A DNA stretch of 64,000 bases from an uncultured Poribacteria bacterium (lineage in GTDB: Bacteria; Poribacteria; WGA-4E; WGA-3G): contig OY282383.1 of NCBI GenBank assembly GCA_958295855.1, positions 2,832,481-2,896,480 on the forward strand, given 5' to 3'. This document shows positions 45,726-54,659 of the stretch, one piece after another; positions within the stretch are counted from its first letter, which is position 1; every line of letters starts with the position of its first letter. Made by a program: the position numbers and the translations under genes. Below the pieces are notes generated by a model. The model was given only the letters and a program-made list of their open reading frames with translations, did no database searches and was not told the origin of the DNA.

Positions 45726-47105
45726 ATGAAACCTACATCAAACCTCATTCTACCTAGCATGATGGTGGGAATTTACTTGTTCATATTAAGCATTGTCCAA
45801 ATACCGTCTACCTTTTCAAATGCAGAAAGCAGCATTTCGCTTGAGATTGCAATCCAGACAGCGTTACGCGAAAACCCAGAACTCAGTGCAATCCGTGAAA
45901 AGGTCAAAGTTGCCCAGGCGCAAATTGATGGCATTGCGTTGCTGAGTAACCCTGAACTGGAAACCGAGTTTGTTGGAGGCATAGACGGTGAACAACAGCT
46001 CGAATTAACCCAGTCTTTTCAACTCGGCGGGCAACGAAGCCATCGGAAGCAAATTGCGAAGATCCAGCTTGAAAAAGTGAATGCTGAGCTCGCAGCAGCG
46101 TCCCGGTTGCTTACAAAGTCGGTAAAACTCGCTTTTTATGAGTTAGTCCTTGTTCAAGAAAAACTAAAGTTAGCCAAAGAAATTATTCAACACAACGAAC
46201 AGATGCACAACATCGCTCATGTTCAATTTGAAACGGGCGATATTTCAGTGACGCAAGTTAATCTGGCGAACATTCAACTGCAAGCGGCACTGCGCGAGGC
46301 AGCAACATTAGAAAGTGAATTACAGTTGGCACAACTTGAAATCAACAGTCTGATGGGTACCCTGCTTGAAGCAACACCTATCGCTGTGGGCGGTTTGTCA
46401 GACAAAACGTTTTCGCCATCCCTTGCGGAGGAGTCAGATGGCAAGCTAGGGCTGGAATCACAAGGTAATGCACGTCGCATTTGGGCGAATTACGCCGCAA
46501 AATCTCCTCAGAAGTTTGTGTTGGAAAAGAAGATGAAACTTGACTCCTTGACAGCACATGCGCTGGCACATCGGGCAGCCCTGAAGTCGATGCGACTAAA
46601 CGCGCAATTAACTGAAATTGAACATCGGCTTGCAAAAGCAGCAAACATTCCCGACCTGAGTGTTGCGGGATTGGCGCAACGCCGCCCAGATGAAAACGTA
46701 TTCGGTGTGAAGTTTTCAATTCCATTGCCGCTGTTCGACCGGAATCGTGCTGAGATTGATGCTGCAAAAGCCCAACAGCAGGTGGATGCTGTCAAAATGA
46801 GCAATCAAGAGCGGCAAATTGCCCGCGAAGTGATGGCGGCGTTCATTTCCCTGCGTACCGCCCAAAAAGCCCTTCAGTTTTATGAAGGCCCCCTCTCTAA
46901 AAACGTGCTGACATTGCTGAATGAAAACCTTGAACTGACGCGCACTGCCTACGAATTGGGGGAAGCAGAACTCTTGGAGGTTATTTTGATGCAGAACGAG
47001 TTTACCAAGACACGATTTGCCTATCTGAACGCGCTCGCAGCCTCCCATAAGGCACTGGCAGAACTTGAATTCGCTATAGGCACATCTGTCCAATTACTAC
47101 CGTAG
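45726..47105 (+). CDS. Outer-membrane efflux protein, CzcC/TolC family
   Basis: Outer-membrane channel of a tripartite heavy-metal RND pump. 459 aa from ATG 45726 (SD GGAGGAG; the reading from 45693 lacks one). A signal peptide ends near FSNAES. Two TolC-type repeats follow (ISLEIAIQTALRENPELSAI..., and later LTAHALAHRAALKSMRLNAQ), with long helices ending near FAIGTSVQ. Between the repeats, residues 231-~262 (PSLAEESDGKLGLESQGN...) are a translated copy of a mobile repeat; the same peptide occurs in CzcB. The channel fold may accommodate it in a periplasmic loop. Confidence 0.86.
   Translation: MKPTSNLILPSMMVGIYLFILSIVQIPSTFSNAESSISLEIAIQTALRENPELSAIREKVKVAQAQIDGIALLSNPELETEFVGGIDGEQQLELTQSFQLGGQRSHRKQIAKIQLEKVNAELAAASRLLTKSVKLAFYELVLVQEKLKLAKEIIQHNEQMHNIAHVQFETGDISVTQVNLANIQLQAALREAATLESELQLAQLEINSLMGTLLEATPIAVGGLSDKTFSPSLAEESDGKLGLESQGNARRIWANYAAKSPQKFVLEKKMKLDSLTAHALAHRAALKSMRLNAQLTEIEHRLAKAANIPDLSVAGLAQRRPDENVFGVKFSIPLPLFDRNRAEIDAAKAQQQVDAVKMSNQERQIAREVMAAFISLRTAQKALQFYEGPLSKNVLTLLNENLELTRTAYELGEAELLEVILMQNEFTKTRFAYLNALAASHKALAELEFAIGTSVQLLP
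46416..46510. repeat. In-frame element fragment inside czcC
   Basis: Starts CCATCCCTTGCGGAGGAGTC and continues GATGGCAAGCTAGGGCTGGA; aligns to 48108-48165 in czcB in the same reading frame. The 3' part includes GCACGTCGCATTTGGGCG, seen again at 62475-62495 and 43625-43641. Confidence 0.87.
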
Positions 47106-47120
47106 GATTTCAAGCAAACT

Positions 47121-47135
47121 CCCCGCTTTGCGGGG
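47121..47135. repeat. Hairpin CCCCGCTTTGCGGGG between czcC and czcB
   Basis: Six-bp GC stem with a TTT loop in the 87-bp czcC-czcB gap, followed by GGCACACGGAGTGTGCCTACTACC, another dispersed palindromic repeat also found at ~55021. Confidence 0.8.
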
Positions 47136-47192
47136 TGTTAGGCTGCGATGGCACACGGAGTGTGCCTACTACCCTGAAAAGGAGAAATAAAA

Positions 47193-49184
47193 ATGCTACG
47201 CCACTTTTATCCCACGTTACTTCTGGCAATGTTTGTCATCGCGATAGGATGCTTGGTTTCACCAAACCTCACGCTCACCTTAACGTGGGCAGATGACGAA
47301 CAAGCCACTCACGTCGCTGATGGCACAGAAACAGAAGATGCCGCACATACCCACGGCGAAGACGCGGCGCACACACACAGCCAAGAAAACACGGTGACGC
47401 TCACCGATAAAGCAAAATCCAACATCGGTTTGAAGACTGCCGAAGTTGATGTTCGCGCAATTGAGAGGACTGTGCAAGTTCACGGAAATGTAATAGCCCA
47501 CCCTGGACGGCAAACGGTCGTCACACCAAGAATTGGTGGTATCGTGAGGCACATCCATTTCAGTCTCGGCGACTCACTCAAAAAGGGCGATGTGCTCCTT
47601 GAATTGGAGAGCCTTGACTTGCAAATGGCGCAGATTGAACTGATTGAAGCGGTAGCACAACAGAAATCGTTGGCATCCCAATTGGAGCGACTGACAGAGG
47701 TTTTCGCTAAGCAAATTCGGAGAGAATTGCAAACTCGACAAATTGACTACTTGCAATCGCTTTCCGAGTTGCAAGAGTTACAAATAGCAATTGAAAAACG
47801 CAAAACCCTCGCTATAGCGAAGACTATCTCAGTGCTAGAACATAGCCGCTTTAGATTAGTCAAAGCCGATGTTGAACTCCGATTGCTAGAAACCACGCTC
47901 AATCGGATTGAAACCCTCGCAGAAAAGCGTATCTCCGCACAAAAGGAGTTTATTGCACAACAGGCAGAATACAGGAAAGGAAAAAACGAACTGGCAGATG
48001 CGAAGCGACAATTCCAGATCCTCGGTATCAGCGAACAGGCACTGGAAAAGATCCTTCGCGATGGCGGAGAAACCCCAATCCTCTCGCTACTAGATACAGA
48101 CTCTTCGTCATTCCTTGCGGAGAGTTCAGGTGGCAAGCCAGGTCTGGAAACACAGGGTAAATCTCGGTGGGGGTTTGTGCTGCCAAAAAAAAGAGAACGC
48201 TTGCTGGAAAAATACGCGATGCTCAGTGAGGAAGCGACAGAATTGGTTGATGCAGAATCGGCATATAAATTCGCGGCTATTAAGGTTGCAGCAAACAAAC
48301 AGCGGGCACTGGCTGCTGGCTTAACTGAAACGCTCCTCGAAAACCTCGCGAAAACTGATTCAATTGTATCATTCAACGATTTATCCGACGATGAACTCAT
48401 CGAGAGTTACCTTGCTTTCGTGGAAAGTTCGGAGGCACTAGAGGGACTACTTCAAATAGAAGAAGCACTTCGCAGGGCTGTCATTACCTTGAACAAGATT
48501 CGGCAGAAACTTCAAGTGTCCGGACTCACACTCGCTGAGATGGACAAGGTTATTCAAACAGGTATGCCCTCTGCAATATTCTATGTCACGGCACCCGCTT
48601 CCGGACAAATCATTAAGCAACATGTAACGCTCGGTGCAACGGTTGAAAAAAGCGACACCTTATTCTCGATGTTGGATACAGATATCGTCTGGGTTGAAGG
48701 CGAAGTTTATGAAGACACACTTGCACGCATTCAAGACAAGTGGCAGGTAGGCAGTGAGGTGCGCGTTCGCGTCACGGCTTACCCTGCAACCCCTTTCACC
48801 GGCAAGATTTCTGGCATATCCGATGTTGTGGCTCCGAAGAACCGGGCCGTTCACTTTTGGGCGGAAGTCAACAATCCGGCACATCGGCTCAAACCGGGTA
48901 TGTTTGCAGAACAGACGATTGTCCTTGAAAAAATAGCCGATGTCTTGAGCGTTCCATTGAGTGCAGTGCTTGAAGATGGGGGCAGCCGGTTTGTTTTTGT
49001 TGAGTTTGGGGATACTTACACTAAGCATGAAGTTGTCGTGGGTGCGAAGGATGACCGGTATATTGAAATCAGAGCGGATTTGTTTCCGGGCGAATTTGTA
49101 GTTGTTCAGGGGCAACATCAGTTGTTGCGTGCATCATCGAAAACCTCCGAAGAGGTAGGCGCGCATGCCGGGCATTCCCATTAA
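47193..49184 (+). CDS. Periplasmic adaptor (membrane fusion) protein, CzcB type
   Basis: Links the RND pump to the outer-membrane channel. 663 aa, long for CzcB (usually ~400-500). ATG 47193 has SD AAGGAG. The N-terminal signal has a possible lipobox (AIGC). It is followed by a His-rich spacer (AAHTHGEDAAHTHSQ) and ends HAGHSH, both suited to metal binding. A barrel-sandwich (PRIGGIVRHIHFSLGDSLKKGDVLLEL), a long coiled coil and a C-terminal beta-barrel (PATPFTGKISGISDVV) follow. Residues 306-~332 (SFLAESSGGKPGLETQGKS...) are an in-frame repeat insert, homologous to that in the CzcC gene. Confidence 0.88.
   Translation: MLRHFYPTLLLAMFVIAIGCLVSPNLTLTLTWADDEQATHVADGTETEDAAHTHGEDAAHTHSQENTVTLTDKAKSNIGLKTAEVDVRAIERTVQVHGNVIAHPGRQTVVTPRIGGIVRHIHFSLGDSLKKGDVLLELESLDLQMAQIELIEAVAQQKSLASQLERLTEVFAKQIRRELQTRQIDYLQSLSELQELQIAIEKRKTLAIAKTISVLEHSRFRLVKADVELRLLETTLNRIETLAEKRISAQKEFIAQQAEYRKGKNELADAKRQFQILGISEQALEKILRDGGETPILSLLDTDSSSFLAESSGGKPGLETQGKSRWGFVLPKKRERLLEKYAMLSEEATELVDAESAYKFAAIKVAANKQRALAAGLTETLLENLAKTDSIVSFNDLSDDELIESYLAFVESSEALEGLLQIEEALRRAVITLNKIRQKLQVSGLTLAEMDKVIQTGMPSAIFYVTAPASGQIIKQHVTLGATVEKSDTLFSMLDTDIVWVEGEVYEDTLARIQDKWQVGSEVRVRVTAYPATPFTGKISGISDVVAPKNRAVHFWAEVNNPAHRLKPGMFAEQTIVLEKIADVLSVPLSAVLEDGGSRFVFVEFGDTYTKHEVVVGAKDDRYIEIRADLFPGEFVVVQGQHQLLRASSKTSEEVGAHAGHSH
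48108..48185. repeat. In-frame element fragment inside czcB
   Basis: Starts TCATTCCTTGCGGAGAGTTC; 12 of the first 18 encoded residues equal those of the czcC insert in the same frame. The preceding CTCTTCG resembles the TTTTTCG terminus of the mobile element. Confidence 0.87.
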
Positions 49185-49192
49185 TTCAGTTT

Positions 49193-49422
49193 CTGCTCCG
49201 ATTTTTCCGCGGTGGGATTCGCCCCGCGTTGCGGGGTATTTACCCACTGCAAAATCGGGTTTCTTATCAGTTGTAGGCGCTCTGATGCTAATTAAGGTTG
49301 CGTAAAAAACCTCCGACGAGATCTAGAGTGCATTGCTGTACCTATCTTGCATTCTCAATTCTCCGCAAGGAATAACGAAAAACCGCAAGGAATAACGAAA
49401 AACCGCAAGGAATGACAAAAAA
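49193..49422. repeat. Right arm of the inverted repeat flanking czcC and czcB
   Basis: Inverse copy of 45402-45641, including the triplicated CCGCAAGGAATAACGAAAAA unit. The central hairpin differs (CCCCGCGTTGCGGGG at 49222-49236, same as in the element at 54105). It ends 26 bp before the czcA ATG. Confidence 0.92.
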
Positions 49423-49447
49423 TAAGATACGCAAAGGAGGAAAATCA

Positions 49448-52400
49448 ATGTGGTCGAAAATCACCGAGGTTTCTCTCAAAAATAGACTCCTGACGCTTGC
49501 TTGTGTGATTGTGGTAATCATCATTGGTTTCAGGATGTTTCAATCGGCACCGATTGATGTCTATCCTGACATCAACCCACCTCGGATTACCATCCTAACT
49601 GAGGTACACGGCTGGTCGCCCGAAGAGATGGAAACCTTAGTCACGTTACCCATCGAAAGTTCAATGAACGGGGCACCTTATGTCGCTCGGGTCCGGTCGG
49701 CATCTGCAATCGGTTTGTCGCTTGTCTTCGTTGAATTTGACTGGGGTATGGATATTTTTCTGGCCCGGCAGATGGTCTCTGAGCGGCTCCAACTGGTTGC
49801 CCCGAATTTGCCGGAGGGGGTTGATGCCCCAATTATCTTGCCCACTTCTTCCCTTTTGGGCGAGATTATAGAATACGCGCTCATTGATGAAACAGGAAAA
49901 TTTAGCGAAATGGAAATGCGCGACCTTGCCGATTGGGTGATTCGCTACCAACTCCAAGCACAGGGCGGCATCGCCAATGTCATCAACATCGGGGGGTATG
50001 TGAAGCAATTCCAGGTTTTCGTCAATCCTGGGCAGTTGATAAGCTACCACATCTCGCTTGAAGATGTTGCTGCTGCACTCGCGAAGAGCAACGAAAACTC
50101 TGCAGGCGGGTTTCTCATCAAAGATGCCCGCGAGTTGATGATTCGCGGGTTAGGGCGGATTTCTACAGTTACCGACATTGAAAACGTTGTCGTTGATGTG
50201 CGAGAACACGACACGCCGATACTCATCAAGGATATTGCAACGGTGAAAATCGGGGAACTCCCGGAAATCCGGCGCGGGGCAGGGAGTCACAACGGCAAAG
50301 AGACCGTCTTAGGCAAGGTAGTCAAGCAACCGGGCATCAATACGATGCTCCTCAGCGATAAAATAGTGTCTGTCTTAAAATCATTGGAGAAATCGCTCCC
50401 GGAAGGTATCAAAATTGAGGTTGAGTACGCGCAAGCCGACCTGATTCGTCGGGCCGTCGATACCGTCAAAGATGCCCTGCGCGATGGCGCGATTCTCGTC
50501 GTTGTAATTCTGGCCATCTTCCTCTTCAACATTCGCACCGCACTGATTACGCTGACTGCCATCCCACTTTCCTTAATCATAGCCGTCATCGCCCTGCTTT
50601 CTCAGGGAGGGACGCTCAATATCATGACGCTCGCCGGCTTGGCGATTGCCGTTGGAATGGTGGTAGACGACGCGATTGTCTACGTTGAAAACATCTTCCG
50701 ACGATTGCAGGAGTATTTTCGCCTGCGTTCTGCGGGCGAGATGCCTGACGAAACACCGACACAGGTGGTGACACGCGCAAGTGATGAGATTCGAGTCTCA
50801 ATTGTTTTTGCGACGTTGATTATCATCCTTGTTTTTGTGCCGTTGTTCAGCCTCAGTGGTATGGAGGGCAGAATGTTTCAACCACTTGGTTGGGCAGTTG
50901 TCATTTCCATGGCAGCATCGCTGCTCGTTGCACTCACAGTGGTTCCCGTATTAAGTGACCTGCTGTTGACGCGTTCCCGAAGACAGCGCGCACCACACGA
51001 ATTGCAGGCGGAGCAGAGTGAACCCCCGCCCACAAAAGAGAGTCCTGTGGTGGTGTGGATTAAACGCGCTTATCGCCCTCTGCTCGCCCTCGTCATGCAA
51101 TGGCGTTGGGCTGTTGTAGCGGTAGCACTGTTGTTGGTAGTGTTGACTGTAGCGGCAATTCCGCGTTTGGGTCGCGAATTTTTACCTGTCATGGATGAAG
51201 CCACGTTCACTATCGCAGTCTTTTCACCGCCCGGAACCTCGTTGGGAGAATCCACACGCATCGGCCGTGCAATGGAAACGAGGCTTTTAACCATTCCCGA
51301 AGTGACGAGCGTCAGCAGCCGCACCGGGCGCGCAGAAGCCGATGAACATGCACACGATGTGAATACCCACGAAATCGTGGTGAACTTTATTCCCCCTGAT
51401 GCACGAAACAAAACACGGGAAGAACTCCTCACCGAAGTGCGTACTTTGCTATCGGCGGCAAACTTTCCCGGTGTGCAGATCTCTGTCGGCCAACCCATTC
51501 AACATCGGCTCGACCATCTTTTGTCGGGTGTCAATGCGCAAGTGGCATTGAAGCTGTTCGGGCCAGACCTCAATACGCTCAGGCAGAAGGCGGAGGAAAT
51601 TCGAGCGGTTATCTCAGAAATTGAGGGCGCAGCTGATTTACAAGTCGAACAGCAGGTGCAGGTAGAACAACTTCAGATTCGGGTCAAGCGGCTTGAAGCA
51701 GCACGCTCCGGTTTACGAGTCGAAGACGTGACACACTTCGCAGAGAGCGCGTTCAAAGGCGAAGCTGTCAGTCAAGTCATCCAAGGGCAACGTCAGTATG
51801 CTCTCATGGTTCGGATTGACCCGAGCTTGGTTAACACCGTTGAGTCTATCGGAAACTTAAAACTCCGAACGCCTTCGGGTGCATTCGTCCCCCTAAAACA
51901 GGTTGCCGACGTTGGCTTTGGCTACGGGCCGAATACCATCAATCGCGAGAACGTTTCTCGACGTATCGTGATTCAGTGTAACGTCCAAAATCGGGATCTC
52001 GGTAACTTTATTGACGAAGTGCAGCAAGAGATTAACGAACATATCGACCTCCCCGAGGCGTATTTCCTCACGTACGGTGGGCAGTTTGAAAGTCAACAGG
52101 GCGCGCAAAGACGGATTCTGATCCAAACGGGGTTTGTCCTACTGGGTATCTGTCTGCTGTTGTTTCTGGCGATAGGTTCAATGCGGCTTTCATTGCTCGT
52201 GATGCTCAACTTGCCGTTGGCGTTAATTGGTGGAGTTATCAGCGTTTTCCTCACTGGCGGCGTGCTGAGCATTCCGTCAATGGTGGGTTTCATTCTGCTG
52301 TTCGGCATCGCTGTCCGAAACGGCATTATCTTGGTGACGCACATCAATACGCTGCGTTCAGAAGGCCTGCCGCTCTACGATGCCGTGATGAAGGGTGCCG

Positions 52401-52630
52401 AAGAGCGCATCAGCCCGGTGTTAATGACTGCCTTGACTACGGGGTTAGGGATGTTGCCACTTGCCCTCGCCCACGGTTCAGGAGCAGAACTCCAGAAGCC
52501 GCTTGCAATCGTCATCAGCGGTGGCATGATAACAGCCACGCTCTTGACGCTGCTTGTCTTGCCGGTGTTGTACTACATTGTCGAATTGAGCTGGTTAGCA
52601 AGTGTACAGCGAAAAAATGCGAAGTCATAG
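49448..52630 (+). CDS. Heavy-metal efflux RND transporter, CzcA/CusA family
   Basis: Inner-membrane proton-driven pump of 1060 aa. ATG 49448 has SD AAGGAGG. TM1 is LLTLACVIVVIIIGF. The two periplasmic porter loops and two sets of membrane helices are in the standard places. TM4 carries VGMVVDDAIVYVENIFRR with paired Asp residues for proton relay. The second half shows GREFLPVMDEATFTI and FGIAVRNGIILVTHI. With CzcC and CzcB it forms a complete tripartite system; the metal (Co/Zn/Cd or Cu/Ag) is not resolved. No adjacent metalloregulator is found. A 12-bp hairpin follows. Confidence 0.94.
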   Translation: MWSKITEVSLKNRLLTLACVIVVIIIGFRMFQSAPIDVYPDINPPRITILTEVHGWSPEEMETLVTLPIESSMNGAPYVARVRSASAIGLSLVFVEFDWGMDIFLARQMVSERLQLVAPNLPEGVDAPIILPTSSLLGEIIEYALIDETGKFSEMEMRDLADWVIRYQLQAQGGIANVINIGGYVKQFQVFVNPGQLISYHISLEDVAAALAKSNENSAGGFLIKDARELMIRGLGRISTVTDIENVVVDVREHDTPILIKDIATVKIGELPEIRRGAGSHNGKETVLGKVVKQPGINTMLLSDKIVSVLKSLEKSLPEGIKIEVEYAQADLIRRAVDTVKDALRDGAILVVVILAIFLFNIRTALITLTAIPLSLIIAVIALLSQGGTLNIMTLAGLAIAVGMVVDDAIVYVENIFRRLQEYFRLRSAGEMPDETPTQVVTRASDEIRVSIVFATLIIILVFVPLFSLSGMEGRMFQPLGWAVVISMAASLLVALTVVPVLSDLLLTRSRRQRAPHELQAEQSEPPPTKESPVVVWIKRAYRPLLALVMQWRWAVVAVALLLVVLTVAAIPRLGREFLPVMDEATFTIAVFSPPGTSLGESTRIGRAMETRLLTIPEVTSVSSRTGRAEADEHAHDVNTHEIVVNFIPPDARNKTREELLTEVRTLLSAANFPGVQISVGQPIQHRLDHLLSGVNAQVALKLFGPDLNTLRQKAEEIRAVISEIEGAADLQVEQQVQVEQLQIRVKRLEAARSGLRVEDVTHFAESAFKGEAVSQVIQGQRQYALMVRIDPSLVNTVESIGNLKLRTPSGAFVPLKQVADVGFGYGPNTINRENVSRRIVIQCNVQNRDLGNFIDEVQQEINEHIDLPEAYFLTYGGQFESQQGAQRRILIQTGFVLLGICLLLFLAIGSMRLSLLVMLNLPLALIGGVISVFLTGGVLSIPSMVGFILLFGIAVRNGIILVTHINTLRSEGLPLYDAVMKGAEERISPVLMTALTTGLGMLPLALAHGSGAELQKPLAIVISGGMITATLLTLLVLPVLYYIVELSWLASVQRKNAKS

Positions 52631-52660
52631 GCACGGAAGGTAAATAAGCGGTGTTCATAA

Positions 52661-52697
52661 ATACTAGCTGCGGGGTGGTGCAATGCGCAGCTAGTAT
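52661..52697 (+). terminator. Hairpin after czcA
   Basis: Twelve-bp perfect stem ATACTAGCTGCG/CGCAGCTAGTAT with a 13-nt loop, 31 bp after the stop codon, without a clear T run. The rest of the 535-bp gap 52631-53165 has no recognised gene, only this hairpin and the promoter at 53071. Confidence 0.55.
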
Positions 52698-53070
52698 GCA
52701 CTACCCGCAATTATATTAGGCCTTAGGAAAAATCCCTTCCTTTGCTGGCGCGAGGATGTAGGTTGGGTTGAACGAGGTTCTCCGAACAAATACCCGACTC
52801 ACACCCTAAAGCCGCGCGAAACCCCAAGAGTGCTCATCTCCGCATCCGTGAGTGAAAACCAAATTCTGAGGCATTAATACCCCCGTCACGCCCCCGGTGG
52901 TTTGGGTTTCTCTGGGTTCTTGTGCGGGGGGCAGGTGTCTGGAAAAAGGCGGTTTCTTTGTGTGGCTACCTTTTCGCTGTACGCCGTTCAACGCCGCCGA
53001 AGATTTCCACACGTGCATTCGGCGTTGATTCCCTACTGAAAATTGTCTGACGCCACAATTAAATCTTTTC

Positions 53071-53099
53071 TTGACTTTTTTTTTAAAATGCGTTAGACT
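53071..53099 (+). promoter_or_regulatory. Promoter of the interrupted secreted-protein gene
   Basis: TTGACT, 17-bp spacer starting with an eight-T run, TAGACT, ~65 bp before ATG 53166. Confidence 0.55.
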
Positions 53100-53165
53100 T
53101 AATCGTAAGATGAAGATTCGCCAACGTTAAAATCAATTTGAAACGCAAATAAGGAGACCTTGATA

Positions 53166-53960
53166 ATGAAACAGTTATTTTGTTTTGCATGGATTGTCTG
53201 CCTCACATTCACGGGATATGTATTCGCACAGGATGTTGCTGTCTTTTATGACGAGACCGTTGAAAATGGAGGCGGATTGGCCGTTCCAAACCCGCAACAG
53301 TTAGCGGAGATGATAGTAGATGAACTTGATGCAAAAAAACTAACCGCTGAAATCGTGGACAGTGACGGTTTAGCTGAATACATGAAGGCTAATCCCCAAG
53401 GCATCTATATCATCACGCAAGGGAATACGCCCGGCACAATATTTAAGAACTAAGGAAAGAAAGATCTGGTTTATACGTGGTTGAGAGACGGCGGAATTGG
53501 TGGGTTCATTGGCGATTATGCTTTCTACTATTATTGGGATAAAGGGGCACGTGTTACCGCTGCAGGTGCAGGACAGCAAAGTGTATTTGGTGCCACAGTC
53601 ACAAATGCCACGGTTACAGCAGTTACTCCGACGGAGCTCGGTGAGAAGTACATACCTTCTCTCAAAAAGTGGTCTTCAAATCGTCCATCAGGGCTCGCTG
53701 TTTTGGAGCAAAACGATTTTGCGTATGAAAGTTACGCCGACGACGGCGTAAACGCAGATCCGATCGCTTACCAAGCAAAAGATATGAAGGGATGGTTTAT
53801 CAACTTCCACACCTCGTGCTGCGGAACCGCTATACCGCCAAATGACCAGATTGCCACCGAATACGCAGAGCTCATCTCAAATCGATTTGCAACCGCAAAA
53901 TCAGTAGAGCCAACCGGTAAGGTAAGCATTGTGTGGGGACAACTAAAATCTCTTCGGTAG
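53166..53960 (+). pseudogene. Secreted protein gene with an internal in-frame TAA
   Basis: One continuous frame of 265 codons with a single stop, TAA at 53451-53453, after codon 95. ATG 53166 has SD AAGGAG. The signal peptide is MKQLFCFAWIVCLTFTGYVFA. Before the stop: VAVFYDETVENGGG and IYIITQGNTPGTIFKN. After it, in the same frame: GKKDLVYTWLRDGGIGGFIGDYAF and FINFHTSCCGTAIPP. One base change (CAA to TAA) would explain it. The fold looks like a class-I amidotransferase or ThuA-type Rossmann protein, but no family is confirmed. TAA is not a known recoding codon, so a nonsense mutation or sequence error is likeliest. Confidence 0.75.
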
Positions 53961-54044
53961 CGCGCTGTCGTCTATCCTGTAGCCTCGGTCGCCTGCTCGG
54001 GGCTACGAGCAACTGAACGCCCACCGAAAGTTCTGCATTTTTTC

Positions 54045-54073
54045 TTGACATTTCCGTTCAAATGTGTTATACT
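54045..54073 (+). promoter_or_regulatory. Promoter of the small membrane protein gene
   Basis: TTGACA, 17-bp spacer, TATACT: a near-perfect promoter. An element copy has inserted between it and the gene. Confidence 0.7.
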
Positions 54074-54101
54074 TAAAAACCAAAGATAATCCGTTTCAGG
54101 T

Positions 54102-54191
54102 TTTTCGTTAATTCAGTTTCTGCTCCGATTTTTCCGCGGTGGGATTCGCCCCCGCTTTGCGGGGTATTTACCCACTGCAAAATCGGGTTTC
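54102..54191. repeat. Right-half TIR element between promoter and gene
   Basis: TTTTTCGTTAATTCAGTTTC ... AAATCGGGTTTCTT with the hairpin CCCCGCTTTGCGGGG at 54149-54163. Closely matches the czcA-side arm at 49193-49265. Confidence 0.87.
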
Positions 54192-54272
54192 TTTTTGGTT
54201 CCATGGCGTTTTGTGCGAATGAACGAAAAGAAGCTAGCATGTGCAATCATGCTGGCCCCAAGGGGAGAAAGT

Positions 54273-54611
54273 ATGGATGGAGCGACTATCAGTTTAGTTG
54301 GCAGCGTCGCTTGCCCCGTCGGCGTATGCTTCTTAGGCAGTATGCTCGGCACGTACATTAGCCTTAGAAGCACAAAAGGACCGCGGGAGCGCGTCTTCAT
54401 ACACCGCTGCGCAGTAATTTGTTCGATTACGGCTATGTGCTATTGTGGTTTGCTTTTTTTCCTCCCTAAACCGTACAGGTTTTTCATGAGCATCCTGTAC
54501 GTAATTCTGTTACTGAGCGGCACATCTAAAGTGCGAAAAAAACAGATGGAGATTAGAAAATTAGAGTCAGGCGATGAACCTTCACCAGTTATTTGTAAAA
54601 TCGTTATCTAA
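54273..54611 (+). CDS. Small integral membrane protein
   Basis: 112 aa from ATG 54273 (SD GGGAG at good spacing); in-frame starts at 54219 or 54195 are possible. Three hydrophobic segments (SLVGSVACPVGVCFLGSMLG, AVICSITAMCYCGLLFFL, FFMSILYVILLLSG) are followed by a basic tail (KVRKKQMEIRKLE). Rich in Cys within the membrane. No family recognised. The upstream promoter with an intervening repeat would give a structured leader. Confidence 0.6.
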   Translation: MDGATISLVGSVACPVGVCFLGSMLGTYISLRSTKGPRERVFIHRCAVICSITAMCYCGLLFFLPKPYRFFMSILYVILLLSGTSKVRKKQMEIRKLESGDEPSPVICKIVI

Positions 54612-54659
54612 AACGGCGTGCATAATTAAATATATCCACATGAAAAGGCGTTGAAAGGG

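Noticed and set aside
53451..53453. Programmed stop-codon recoding
   Set aside because: TAA is not used for selenocysteine or pyrrolysine, and no supporting structure is evident.
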